A stretch of 64,000 bases of DNA. It comes from Chondrosia reniformis. Lineage: Eukaryota > Porifera > Demospongiae > Chondrillida > Chondrillidae. Positions 21,321-32,184 of this stretch are shown here, one piece after another. The notes beneath the pieces were generated by a model. It was given only the letters and a program-made list of their open reading frames with translations. It did no database searches and had not been told where the DNA came from. Every line of letters begins with the position of its first letter. Position 1 is the stretch's first letter. The stretch is from NCBI GenBank assembly GCA_947172415.1, contig OX359195.1, forward strand, positions 4,563,501 through 4,627,500, written 5' to 3'. The position numbers were made by a program, and so were the translations under genes.

Positions 21321-22445
21321 TTAGTTAGTATGGTATTGTTTTAAGTATTTCATAAAAGTTACATCCTTTGCTTCTCTAATTGAAACTGGTATCTGATTCC
21401 AATCATGGCTAGTCTTGAATAGAAAAGACTTGCCAAGCCAGGAGGATTTCATGTGTGGCAGATATATATCCTTAGATCTTCTAGTACTATGTAGCCCAGC
21501 TTCACTATTTGTCTTAATCATATTCCTCATGTAATTTGGGCCACCCCTGTCATGCATCTCCTTAGGTATATAATTCCTTGCACTCTCCTTTTCTCCACAA
21601 GAGGCATCCAACCTAGTTTTGTACTCAAGGACAGTCCCAAGCTTTGTTGAGTATATGAACATCATTCCGCTGTTCTGCTCTTTTTCAAGCTTTACAGCAT
21701 CTTCTTTACAGCATTCTGCCCATTCAGCAGAGCAGTAGCCAAGATGAGGCTGTATGAGTGATCTATACAGATATTTCTTCAGGCAAGATGGCAGTGCACT
21801 CTTGGCCTTATACAATATAGCTAGTGCAGAAAGACACTTCCTCTTAACATACTCCACATGCCCTCCATTCAAGCCACTGTCAATAACTACACCCAAGTAC
21901 CTGACCTCCTCACTTGGTAAGGATCTCATTACCAAGCTTGACCTGCAGGTTGGCAGCCTCCCTTGCCCTGCATTACCTAGATAGAATCATTACTTGGGGT
22001 TTCTTTGCATTCAGCCTCAACCCATTGGTTGAAATCCAACCTGCAAGTGCATTAAGTTCATTTTCCAGGACCTCCTCTATCTTTGATGCATCACCATCAG
22101 AAAAGTACACGGTAGTATCATCTGCATACATTACCACTTGGCATCTGGTCAGGACTGAAGGGAGGTCATTCACAAAGAGACTGAATAGGAGGGGACCAAG
22201 AATGGAGCCCTGTAGGACCACCATCCGAACATTTTCTGGATGAGGAGGGCTCAGAAAGTAGGTTATTGTTCAGGTCCCCATAAGAAGTATTTCTTTACAC
22301 TCGGTGTTTGCCTTTTCCAATATATCAGAAAAGTCATATAAGAAAAGTCATACAAAAAGCCACTGAGAGGACCTGGAGATCTATATATGGTGCAAACTAG
22401 TATAGTTTTGGCTTTGTGTAATTGTATATACATCAACCACAGCAC
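21321..22445 (-). pseudogene. CR1-like LINE: endonuclease scrap joined to reverse transcriptase
   Basis: Minus strand from the 5' side: AKTILVCTIYRSPGPLSGF (endonuclease YRSPG motif, 22445-22263), then a deletion, then LQGSILGPLLFSLFVNDLPS, VVMYADDTTVYFSD (catalytic ADD), WISTNGLRLNAKK, YLGVVIDSGLNG, LYRSLIQPHLGYCSAEWAEC and a conserved tail FLFKTSHDWNQIPVSIREA. One frameshift lies near 21935. Its 5' side faces the 5' side of the plus-strand LINE that follows. Confidence 0.82.
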
Positions 22446-24010
22446 CTACAGACGTTCTTTCAAGAACTTTGACGCCTCTGCATTCAATGAGGACCTTATT
22501 TCCGTGCCTTGGTTCATACTCGATCTGTTCGACGACGTTGATGATAAGGTCTTGGCTTTTAACTCGTTATTTGGTGGTGTCCTTGATTGCCATGCTCCGA
22601 TAAAGACCATGCATGTGAAGAAAAACTGTGCACCGTGGATCTCCAGGTCCACCAGAAAGGAGATGGATAAGAGGAACAAACAACTTAGAAGATTCCTTGG
22701 TTCTAGATTGCCATCAGCTTGGAATGAATATAAATGTCAGAGGAATCTAGTAATAAATTAGCAACGAAAGGCAAAAATTGACTACTACCATTGTCTAATT
22801 TACAAAAATACTTCACCTGCTACTCTTTGGAACACTTTGAAAAGTGTATGTCCACTGTCTAATCCTTCTTCCAATTGGGATCCTCTTGGCTCTGATCACA
22901 CTTCCATTGCCAACTCCCTCAATGATCACTTTGTCTCTGTCAGTTCATCAAATGTATCACTTCTTCCTTCCACTTATTCTTACTCCCCCTCCTCATCTTT
23001 GTCCTTGTCATGCATGACCTCTGATCAGTGTGAGATATTCCTAGCCTCCCTCAAAGTCAGCTCAGCTGCTGGCCTAGACAACATCCCTTCTCTTCCTCTC
23101 AAAACTTCTAAATCCATCATCTCTCAACCATTGTCTAGCATCATCAACTCTTCCATCTCCTCGTCCATCTTCCCCAGCTCCTGGAAGTGCAGCTCAGTCT
23201 GACCTATCCACAAGGGTGGCAGCCAGGCCTGTCTCTCAAACTACCGGCCAATCTCCATCCTTCCCGTGTGCAGTAAAGTATTGGAGTGGCATGTAAAAGA
23301 TCAGGTCATTAAACATCTTGACTCCAACAATCTCCTCTACTCCTATCAATCTGGTTTCCGCTCCAAGCACTCAACTCAGTCCCTTCTTCTACACTGCACT
23401 AACGAATGGTAGCAAGCACTTGACCAGAAGCAGTATGTCGCAGTCCTCTTTCTTGATGTTTCGAAGGCTTTTGACGCTGTGAATCATCCACTTTTGCTCT
23501 CCAAGCATCACTGCCTTGGTCTTGATCCTTCCAGTGTCACCTGGTTCCAATCCTACCTCTCTGGTTGCTCCCAAGTCACTCGTGTGTCCAACTCCACATC
23601 TTCTCCTGGCTCTACAACCTCTGGTGCCCGCAGGGCTCAGTTCTTGGTCCCACTCTGTTTTTGCTTTTTATTAATGACTTGCCTAGTGTTCTCTCTCCTG
23701 ACTGTACTGTCCTCTTTGCTGACGACACTAAAATCTTTCTTGTCGGCAACAACTGCAGCTCCTAACTTCAATCTTGTCTTGACCTTGCCAGTAGCTGGAT
23801 GACCAAAAATGAGCAGAAGCTGAATGCTGATAGGACCAAGTGCATGTTCATTCGTTCCCCAAGAACCAGAGTCAATCCACCACCCCTTCACAACCATCTC
23901 TCTGGCTCTGAAATTGAGCAGGTCTCCAGTTTCAAGCTTCTTGGCGTCCTTGTTAACGACACTCTGACTTGGACTGACCACATCAACCACATTGCTTCTA
24001 GGGTGGGACG
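22440..24010 (+). pseudogene. CR1/L2-like LINE, endonuclease end through reverse transcriptase
   Basis: Plus strand: RRSFKNFDASAFNEDL and HAPIKTMHVKKNCAPWI (end of endonuclease), RKEMDKRNKQLRRF, then LWNTLKSVCPLSN, LKVSSAAGLDNIPS, SNYRPISILPVCSKVLE, YQSGFRSKHSTQSLL, VAVLFLDVSKAFDAVNH (catalytic FLDVSKAFD), PQGSVLGPTLFLLFINDLPS, VLFADDTKIFLVG (ADD), KLNADRTKCMFIRS and FKLLGVLVNDTLTWTDHI. Several stops and frameshifts (after KCSSV, at NEW, near 23640 and 23765). The 3' end is cut off by the MITE at 24013. Confidence 0.85.
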
Positions 24011-24012
24011 TA

Positions 24013-24325
24013 CGGTACAAATTATTGAAACATGAACGTTTGACGGCCGTCGGTGGCCCTTACCTGTACCCATCAGTTCTTAAAAACAAACCCGTCTCAA
24101 AATGCTAACGTATAGATACGCAGTTGATAATTTCTGCAAATGTGTCAAACATTGTGTCAACTTCGGGCGTCAAATTGGGAAATCATTTCAGCTTTAACGC
24201 CTCGCATTCCTACCTCGAAACGGCCGGGTTTAGCCTAAACCCGTCCTGTTTCCTTACACGTTCACGACCCGTTTTCTAATACGTTCAACGTCCGTCGAAC
24301 GTTCAGGTTTTAATAATTTGTACCG
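24013..24325. mobile_element. TA-flanked MITE, family M, copy 2
   Basis: The ends CGGTACAAATTATT and, complemented, CGGTACAAATTATT are perfect inverted repeats; inward the similarity goes on (GAAACATGAACG / AAAACCTGAACG). TA lies outside each end (24011-24012, 24326-24327). Subterminal CGTTCA/TGAACG words recur, as in copy 1 (2407-2906). Inserted in the CR1-like LINE. Confidence 0.85.
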
Positions 24326-24373
24326 TAGATGCCACTTCAGCTGTCTCACTTCTCCTACTTTCTGCTGCCATAC

Positions 24374-24830
24374 TTAGCAAGCACTGACATACAGCCACTG
24401 ATCCCTTGCAGGCATATGCTTCCTGCAGTTTACAACTACATAGCCTGCAGTATATCTGATTGCATTCTCCTCTTCCACTGTTGCTGCTTCTCTTCTCTTC
24501 TGAGTGTCTTCAACTGTGTTGCATTCACTTGATTGTATGCCATGCTTCTGCTGCAAGAGGAGCACTACATACTCCATCGTTGCCTTCTGGATGGGTATTG
24601 CATCTAAGTACGGGATTACACGCTCCACAGTCTTCCAAATGCACGAAACTTCGCTATCTCTGATTGTATGGAAGAGCAGCCATAGCACTGCTTGGAACAA
24701 ATGTTGTCCTCCTTTATTCTCAGGTAAACCAGCAAGTACCCCAGTGCCTCCCTCGTGGAAGATCGAACATAGCGACTGGAACTCTTTGCGCGATTCGATG
24801 AGTATTCGAATCTGCCTCCTGATCTCAAAA
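24374..24830 (-). pseudogene. TE-type ORF of unknown family
   Basis: The minus frame holds LFHTIRDSEVSCIWKTVERV, AIPIQKATMEYVVLLLQQKH and EEENAIRYTAGYVVVNCRKH. The ENAIRY.AGYV word is familiar from uncharacterised, transposon-linked animal proteins. No catalytic domain is visible. Upstream pieces (RQIRILIESRKEFQSLCSIF near 24800) lie in another frame. Confidence 0.35.
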
Positions 24831-25269
24831 TTCTTTTTTGCTTGCCAATTTCTCCATAGCTAGCTTACTAAGTATACTAAGCAATGATTCCAGCGGGGTG
24901 AGAGCTGATACCGCCATTGTACCGGGCCTACACTGGCCGCCAACGTGCAGCGAACCTTCGTATGTCAGCGAACATTCCATTACACCAAAAGTATATGTTA
25001 TTGAAAACTGGATGCGTAACATACATGTGACAACCATGCGTGGAATTAAACATGTCAGTGTTGCCCCAGCAACGACATATATTAAGTATATACAGTACAT
25101 ACATGTTTACATGATTATATTGAAACAGAATTTGACCTTTTCATGTATATAATATTCTTGTGTTTAAATTACAAATCAGCTACAATATAAGGTAGGTTTC
25201 ATACTGAGAATAAAGTGAATTTCAAGCTATTAAGAACCTGATACATTTTACAGGATTTCTCCAAGTGTA

Positions 25270-26184
25270 ATGGAATTCAAAATGGGAACCAATAGTAGCA
25301 ATGCTACAGTTGATGGATTGTCAATAGTCTCTAGCTGGATTAGCCTCATTGTACTGATTATCCCAGCCATAGTTGTCAACATCATTTCATTGGTTAATCT
25401 TACCTCTGATGTTAAGTTAGCAAAATCTGTAAGAATTAGCCTTTCCAACATATTAATTGGCTGCCTACTAGTTGCTCTCTTTGGAATAATAAAGTACATA
25501 TCTGGATTAGTCACTGGATATAATGATTTATCAAGCTCAGAAAAACTATGCCATTTCATAATATGGATTTACTTCATTGGTCAAGCATCTAGGTCATCTT
25601 TCATGGCACTATTGGCAGTTGTAGTCTATATTCTGATAAAACGTGGAGAACCAACTAAAACAAGAAAAGGTAGAATATATCTATCTGTGTCTGTAGGGGC
25701 ATTGTGGCTGTTTGTGGTTTTAATCACTAGTCTTTTTTTGTCATCTCAAGTCCTTAGAATTTATTTTCTTGAGGGAATATTGTGTCTTCCGTTTGTACAT
25801 TTAACAGCCCTTGGATACTTTACCACAGCAGTGTATATGATATTGTTTGGTCCAGTTTCATTCACATTAACCATAGCAATGGGCATTGCTGGAGTTATAT
25901 TAGTTAAACGGACCTCTTTCACTGATGATGTTAGATCACTGAAGGCAATCACTAAATTTGTCTTTTTCGTATTAATTGGGAACACTGTAAGCCTTATTGC
26001 ACAACTGATTCCTCTATTGAGATTTGCAGATTTATCCAGTATGGTGGTGGAGTATACTGTGACTTTTGTTACTTTCATTTCTCTATATCCTACACCAATT
26101 TTAATCCTAGTGTATTTCAAGCAGATTGAAAGGAACTGGAAGACTTTGAAACGCTTTGCATACAATTGGAAAATGTCATACTAA
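25270..26184 (+). CDS. Intronless seven-transmembrane receptor (rhodopsin-like GPCR)
   Basis: 304 codons, ATG to TAA, no intron. N-terminus has two N-glycosylation sequons (NSS, NAT). Seven hydrophobic segments: about 18-45 (SLIVLIIPAIVVNIISLVNL), 56-80, 92-122 (after a Cys, with IYFIGQASRSSFMALLAVVV), 136-160, 174-206, 222-246 and 256-282. Helix 7 carries YPTPILILVYF where rhodopsin-type receptors have NPxxY, and the end of helix 3 lacks a clear DRY. The short C-tail is basic. The layout fits lineage-specific class A-like receptors expanded in sponges and other animals; ligand unknown. About 1 kb of non-repeat sequence follows. Context gives no partner. Confidence 0.75.
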   Translation: MEFKMGTNSSNATVDGLSIVSSWISLIVLIIPAIVVNIISLVNLTSDVKLAKSVRISLSNILIGCLLVALFGIIKYISGLVTGYNDLSSSEKLCHFIIWIYFIGQASRSSFMALLAVVVYILIKRGEPTKTRKGRIYLSVSVGALWLFVVLITSLFLSSQVLRIYFLEGILCLPFVHLTALGYFTTAVYMILFGPVSFTLTIAMGIAGVILVKRTSFTDDVRSLKAITKFVFFVLIGNTVSLIAQLIPLLRFADLSSMVVEYTVTFVTFISLYPTPILILVYFKQIERNWKTLKRFAYNWKMSY

Positions 26185-27420
26185 GTAACTGTAACAAATT
26201 GATCACTTAGTTGTGCAATACCAGTAAATCATAAAAAAATGAAAAATGTGCCTATTACGTACGTATATGCATGTTAAGTATCCTAGCTTTATTGAACCTC
26301 GGTAACAACTGTAATATCATTGGTGTTGGAACTGGGGTGTTTTGGGAAGCTTTGGCCACCCCACTTTATGAAGAAAGACCTTGTTTTATAATTACCATGC
26401 ACAGTAAAGTATCATTCAACTTATTACTGGCCTAATGACTTACAAACTAACCTTTAAACGTTTTTGCTGTTTTATAAAATAATAGTGTTCACATTTTAAC
26501 CGGTAATTTAAGGTGCAGATTTATTATTGTCCATTAGTTTAAGTTTTGCTGTACTCTGATAAGGCCACTGCATGTTGTTGAATGTCAGTATTAATTTCAT
26601 AATGATTTATTTTAAATCATTTGGTTGGAATGGAAATACAACAGCAAGTATCTTGTTTGAAGCTTGGAATTGATCTGGGCCTGCCAGACACCATTTTGTT
26701 CTAGTGAGCAAACTTCGATCTTACGCATGTTTTAAGTGCAGCCCTATGCAGGCATGGCCCCACTTTACATATGTTGCCTACGCCACTGAATTCATTGCAT
26801 ATACGTATGTATATTTCTAATGCTATTACAAGCAATTTAACAATGTGAACATGTTAGTTTTAGTGGAGGATTGAATGCATATGCATACAGTATGTTGGGC
26901 AGGTGCGTGACAATTGAACACAACCTGGCTGACGAGAACTCTGCACACTCGAGGTGTCAAAAATTGAATGCTACAGCTATATATACAGTGCATTTTACAA
27001 TATACTAAGGTGATCTAAAAAAATGAATAAATAAGTAAATAAATAAATTAATAATATAAATAATTCATATGGCTCCAAGAAAGCACCTAGAAGCACAATG
27101 AGCACATTATCATAACATTTAGGGTATAAAACACATTTTAGATTAAGGGATTTTTTATTTAGGCCTCCGTTTTTGTAGAAAATGGAGGACAAAGTCTTCT
27201 TATAAAATGCCATTAGACTATAAAAAATCTATAGGAAATTTATATTGAAACAATGTGTTATATTGCTAATAATTTTCAATTGGTCAGATCACTGTAAATC
27301 CGATATATTGTATGGTACATGTATATGATAAGCGTGTGGCGAAATGTTGCTTAATTAAAATTGCATAATAATTGAGGTATAATGCAGAATTGAAAGTTAT
27401 GATTGCATAATCAGGTTATG
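26185..27420. other. Intergenic, no features recognised
   Basis: AT-rich with many stops in all frames; no repeat of this window's families. Not evidently transcribed from sequence alone. Confidence 0.5.
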
Positions 27421-27429
27421 TAATTCTAT

Positions 27430-27710
27430 TACAGTACAGATCAAAAAAGATAACGGTAGAAGTTAAACAGTAAACGCTAAGGGCTAAAAGCTGACCGATA
27501 AACGATAACCGTTAAAGTCTAACCGATAGGATTTTTTAATAAATGATAAAGGGTAATGCTAAAGAAAAATCGACTAACATTTAGGTGATGTTTAACCGAT
27601 AAACATTAATCGCTAAAGAAGGGCTAAACCGTTAACCGTCGAATCGAACTAAGCAGTAATAAATGGGATATAATCGTTAAGCAAACGTTAACCGGTAGAT
27701 GTGGCTAACT
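27430..27710. repeat. Cluster of degenerate GTTAACCG/GATAAACG words
   Basis: Within about 270 bp, short words such as AACCGATA, GATAAACG, AACCGTTAA and CGCTAA recur many times on both strands. There is no fixed period and no ORF. It resembles the subterminal motif clusters of the M-family MITEs but with a different core. Possibly a MITE without clear ends. Confidence 0.4.
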
Positions 27711-27782
27711 CCATGTCAGTGTAGACTACCTTAACCAGTTGTGATCCAAGCTGCATTGCAGTGGTGACTTTCTGGTTGTTCA

Positions 27783-28515
27783 TCACTGCTTTTGAACAGA
27801 ATCTTCATTCCCAAGACTTCTCTCCTCATTTAGAGCATTTTCTAGTGGCATGAAAGGAGTCTGAGATCTAGGTGTAGTAAATGGAGCCATAGGGTATGTT
27901 GGTGAGGGAAATGGCAATGATGTTGACATGTCTCTATTGTGAACCATTGATGTTTGAAGCTGTAGGAGGGTTCTTAAATAGTTATTCACTAAAGCAAACT
28001 GTTGCAAAACTACACTTTGGAAATTCTCAAATGACTGGGTCATTCCACTCAATTGCTGCTTCATTATATTCAATTAGGAATTAATGTCAACATAAGCAGT
28101 GGTGCTACCGATGAAATTTTCCACTGCAGAATCTGCAAAGAGGTTTGGAGATGGGACATTACTATGCATATATGATCACTGTTTTGTCTCTCAACTTCAG
28201 AATTGTCTTCCCCAAAATTATAAGATTCTTTACTAAGGCCTTCTTCACTTTCCTGAACTGGGTTATCTTCTAGATTGGTGCTACCTATTAGGTTTCTTCA
28301 AAGTCCTTTTCACTGCTGCAGCTTTCTTCAAATTCGTGGCCATCATTAGCAGGAGAAAAAGATGCAATACAGACTGACTCGTTTGTCCATGTTGTACCTT
28401 CTCCTTTTCTTTTCCTTCCCCTTTGTGATGCTTCAGGATTAATATCCTTAACTATCGCCTTCCACAGACGATGCATGCCAGTATCAATAATTATTCCAGT
28501 CTCAGTCTCAGCCAA
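27783..28515 (-). pseudogene. Two ORF pieces of an unrecognised TE-like protein
   Basis: Minus frames: an upstream piece (28515-28288) with HRLWKAIVKDINPEASQRGR and a basic KRKGEG, then acidic residues; and a downstream piece (28073-27783) with an amphipathic MNIMKQQLSGMTQSFENFQS and a Pro/Ser-rich tail. They sit directly upstream of hAT C-terminal sequence on another stretch, but I cannot link them to a family. Confidence 0.3.
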
Positions 28516-28539
28516 TAATCACATCAGATTTGATTTGCC

Positions 28540-28680
28540 TTGAGAGTGAGCTAGGTATACTATCAATTGGTTGCGTGCATTCACATAAACAACTGGGTGA
28601 GAGTCCATTTGGTAACTTACACACAAGGACATAATAGGCTTATGTCCTCATGTGCAAGTTACCAAATGGGTCTCTAAGTA
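28540..28680. repeat. Inverted repeat around 28600-28670
   Basis: CCATTTGGTAACTTACACAC and ACATAATAGG on one side, and GCTTATGTCCTCATGTGCAA then GTTACCAAATGG on the other, form a foldback about 70 bp long. Likely a small MITE or hairpin end; no target repeat checked. Confidence 0.45.
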
Positions 28681-28758
28681 CTTTGGTGGACATGAGGTTC
28701 TCTCCAAATACTAAGAATACTATATAAAAATAAAACAAATGTTCAATCAGTTAGTCTT

Positions 28759-29150
28759 TTAGTAAAATTTGCCAAAAAGATGTCTCAGGTGATCTGGCCG
28801 CTGCATGAACTCATTGCCTACTTCAATTAGTGACAGTTGATCTGTTTGATCTTTGTGCACATGCAGAACCATGATGTTGTTCTGTCTTCTTTGAGTCATT
28901 GTTGATCTCAGATATGTTTTTACCCTTCTCAGAGCACTAAATGACCGCTCACTCACAGCATTTGTAGCCGGCATCACCAAAATCATACAAAAAAGGGTAC
29001 ATACCTCTGACATCAGAGCTCTCAGAGCTGAGGATATATATAGACTGTAAAAGGATGCTAGAACAGAGTGGAAATCATGTTCAACATTTGAACTGAGAGT
29101 GTTGGCTAGAATGGCTAGATATAATAGAATAAGGATTTCTTCCAACTACG
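28759..29150 (-). pseudogene. hAT transposase C-terminal dimerisation domain, fragment
   Basis: Minus strand: LMSEVCTLFCMILVMPATNA, VSERSFSALRRVKTYLRSTM, TQRRQNNIMVLHVHKDQTDQ and a final FMQRPDHLRHLFGKFY. The SERSFSALRR.KTYLRSTM word is the hallmark of the hAT C-terminal region in ZMYM1/DUF4371-type proteins. The catalytic core upstream is missing. A related, longer copy is at 49674-51400. Confidence 0.8.
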
Positions 29151-29708
29151 TCAAACTTATCTTTGGAAAGGGTCATCTTTCGACTTTGGGAGCCAGACGA
29201 CATTTTATTACTGAAGCAAAATGGTATCTGGCATCAAAACCTGGATCAAAATTAAAACGTAAATGCTATGTTTATAAAGCAGCAAAAGGATAGTTAAAAA
29301 ACTAGGTCTTTCTTCAAAAAGTGGGGCCGCCCCAGACGCCGCTGTTCCTACACCACTTACTATAGCCCATCACCTTGGATTTCTACCACAATATAATTAC
29401 ATCTTACAAGGGTATTTCATGTCTTGCCTTGTTCTTACAGCAAGATGGTAGTAACAAGAAATATGGAATAAGTGTTAGAGTGCTGCGACATCTGGAAATT
29501 CATCCTAGCAATTAGAATACATTCGAACATTTTTTGGGGTGCTTTGTGCCCCACTGCTGTTTGACATTTCATCTTAATATTCGTAATTACCTTTCTTTTT
29601 GTTTAAAGATCTGATGGCATATATTGGTGTAGTAGGTGCCCCAAAGTTGCTAACAGGAACACCACACTTTGGGGCATTTAGTTATGTATATAACTACCCT
29701 TGAGTATT

Positions 29709-29878
29709 CTAATTTATTGAGACTTAGCAACAATTGTATTTAAAAACAAATTGAACATTTCGACCCGGAGGTCTTCATCAGCATAATGATCATCATCATT
29801 ATGCTTATGAAGACCTCCGGGTCGAAATGTTCAATTTGTTTTTTATATACAATTATTGCTGAGTCTAAATAAATTATT
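29709..29878. repeat. Long near-perfect foldback with GACC..GGTCGAAA stem
   Basis: The arms, about 80 bp each, meet near 29797 (ATGATCATCATCAT). Outer arms pair ATTTATTGAGACTTAGCAA with TTGCTGAGTCTAAATAAAT, with ACAAATTGAACATTTCGACC inward. Each arm contains GAAGACCTCCGGGTCGAAAT. A cousin of this stem is at 30755-30785. No ORF. Confidence 0.75.
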
Positions 29879-30399
29879 ATACTCATTATGAACGCAACAA
29901 ACCCCTTTATCACTTCATAACTACCCTTATAGTGCTTAATTATTGAATTTTCTCCTTCGTTCCCTACATGTTTATCAATTTCTGCTTGTTTGTATGTAGT
30001 GCACCATTGTCAGTCTGGAGCTAACATATTTGGGAAACCTACAACAAAATTTTAATTATTAATAAATCACTTACTGTATTAATTCAAGGAAAGCTGACAT
30101 TTACTTTGAGAATGAAACTACAGTTTTTCAGTTATTACTGGTTTTTCTAGTTTGCACAAAGCTATTTATCAATGTGTCACACACTGTATAGTAGCACTCA
30201 TTTCACATAAATATATTTTAGACAACATGATCACTCTTTCAAAATTGTCTACTATGACAAGCAATATACTAAACGTTGGACCATGCAGATGGTTGACAAG
30301 TGTATATTAGCACCAGAACCTTAACAATGCTTTATGTTAACCTGTCTTATGCAATTCTGAAGTTTCTTATATTTGATCAGTACCAATGTTAACTACCCT

Positions 30400-30480
30400 C
30401 TATAAACAAATATCAATGGGCTTAAGACAAGGGTGTGTATTGTCACCCCGGTCCTTCCCTTTTCACTTTCCTCTATACCC
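30400..30480 (+). pseudogene. Tiny reverse-transcriptase scrap
   Basis: SMGLRQGCVLSPRSFPFHF matches the RQGC.LSP box of LINE reverse transcriptases (compare 15147 and 46575). Nothing around it continues the domain. Confidence 0.45.
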
Positions 30481-30644
30481 TACTAGACATACGGTGGAGG
30501 AACTGATTATAAAGGTTGTTATTATACTACACATATATACATGCATACAGGGAAACTATAGCTGGTGACAGCACTACCATATTGTATACGATATGGTTGC
30601 AGAAAGTTATCATGAAGAAATTGGCCATGCAGGTTTAGCAGTTA

Positions 30645-30835
30645 ATAGAATAAGGATTCCTTATAACTGCGTCGAACTTATCTTTGGGATGGTACATCCT
30701 TCGACTTTTGAGCGTTTAAAAACGCAGTTGGTTTTTTCAATTCTTGGTCAAACGTTTCGACCCTGGGGGTCTTCCTCAGTGACTGATTCATCAACGCTCA
30801 AAAGTCGAAGGATGTACCATCCCAAAGACAGGTTT
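30645..30835. repeat. Foldback repeat with hammerhead-like core
   Basis: CTTTGGGATGGTACATCCTT plus CGACTTTTGAGCGTT (30674-30719 area) is repeated inverted at 30795-30828. The loop side holds, on the minus strand, CTGAGGAAGACCCCCAGGGT then CGAAACG. An imperfect relative of the outer arm lies at 29120-29195. Element class unknown. Confidence 0.6.
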
Positions 30836-31089
30836 AGCAGTTGTTATGTCATATCAGGAGGTGAAGAATGCATGGCTATATATATAGCTGAATAGGGAGA
30901 TTGATCAGGGGAGGAAATCAAGTTGGTGTCAGAATATAAATATATACCTAAAGGTGTTTATATTCTGACATCATCTTTTATTATATACATTAATGTATCC
31001 TTAGAAAGAAAAGAAATTGTTGCATGCACAACAGCATGGGTAAGACAGGGGGGATACAGAATATTGGGAAATTTACGAACATTAAAGAT

Positions 31090-31655
31090 ATATGCTATCA
31101 GAGAGTACGGTAGTACTCTCTAAGCAGGAATGGCCGGAAAAAAAATGGCCGCCCTATCCAATGTATTAGCAATCAACACCTCATAAATCGCCAACGAAGC
31201 GATTTTCGGTTATATTCGGTTATTTGCAGCGATTAATGCACGCTTTCCTAAATGCCAAAACATGTTTCGACGCTCTACACGCTCTATAGCGTTCAAAAAG
31301 CGGCTAACTAGGAATAGACCCACTTCCAAAATTCATTTTTTCTTCTTCTTCTTCTTCTTCTTTTATTGAATAGACTAGCGCTAATATGCGAACTTATGCG
31401 GGCACGTACTAGTTATAAATCGTCATAAATATTTCGGAGCTAGGGAATAGACAGCCCTAAATCTGAATGCGCTCTACAATAAGCATGTTAATTGTGAAGA
31501 GCGAAAATTGTGATCTTCTCGGACGCCATTTTTTAATTAAGAGATCATGGTTTTCGGCATATTTCTCTTGTCTAAGACGTTATTTTGAGATCTTCGCCAA
31601 GAAAACTTTCAAATTAATTTAAAACTAGTAATATTAAGAGGAAAAAAGGGGGAAT
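31090..31655 (+). repeat. Repeat family C, copy 2 (full)
   Basis: Begins TCAGAGAGTACGGTAGTACT, a 20-bp imperfect palindrome, then CTAAGCAGGAATGGCCGG, ATCCAATGTATTAGC, a TTC microsatellite (31342-31362) and a TTTAAAACTAGT end. Joined to family A at its right, exactly as at 14.4-16.2 kb in the opposite orientation, so A and C behave as one mobile unit of about 0.95 kb. Confidence 0.65.
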
Positions 31656-31657
31656 AC

Positions 31658-32033
31658 AAGTAAATAAAAAACATTTACAAAAATAATGTTAGAAGTAGGA
31701 ATGGTAGTGTTCACTAATACATCTGCAAAAAGTATCGAAACAAGACACTGATTATATGATAAGGCTAATCATACAGAAGTTGCATATATACTGAAATTTA
31801 AGTAAATTAACCATACACTTCTGTGTTTGGGCGCACCATTCCTACTTAAGGTTAGTGCGCCCAAACACAGAAGTGTATGGTTAATTTACTTAAATTTCAG
31901 TATATATGCAACTTCTGTATGATTAGCCTTATCATATAATCAGTGTCTTGTTTCGATACTTTTTGCAGATGTATTAGTGAACACTACCATTCCTACTTCT
32001 AACATCATTTTTGTAAATGTTTTTTATTTACTT
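31658..32033. repeat. Foldback repeat family A, copy 2: 179-bp arms
   Basis: Left arm 31658-31836 and right arm 31855-32033 are inverted copies, nearly identical over 179 bp, separated by an 18-bp spacer. Outer ends: AAGTAAATAAAAAACATTTA. The arms include GCGCCCAAACACAGAAGTG and TTAGCCTTATCATATAATCA. Such long perfect arms would form a strong hairpin in RNA or single-stranded DNA. Confidence 0.9.
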
Positions 32034-32184
32034 TATATGTACAATTTGCAGGTCTATACTGGTCACCTAGAAGCTTGATAGGATCATACAGGGCAGCTAA
32101 CTTTTTTTAATTTTTAAAAGGAAACTGCTGTACTGTATACCATGCTGAAGAAATAGGGAAACCGATCTTAAAGTATATCACTGA

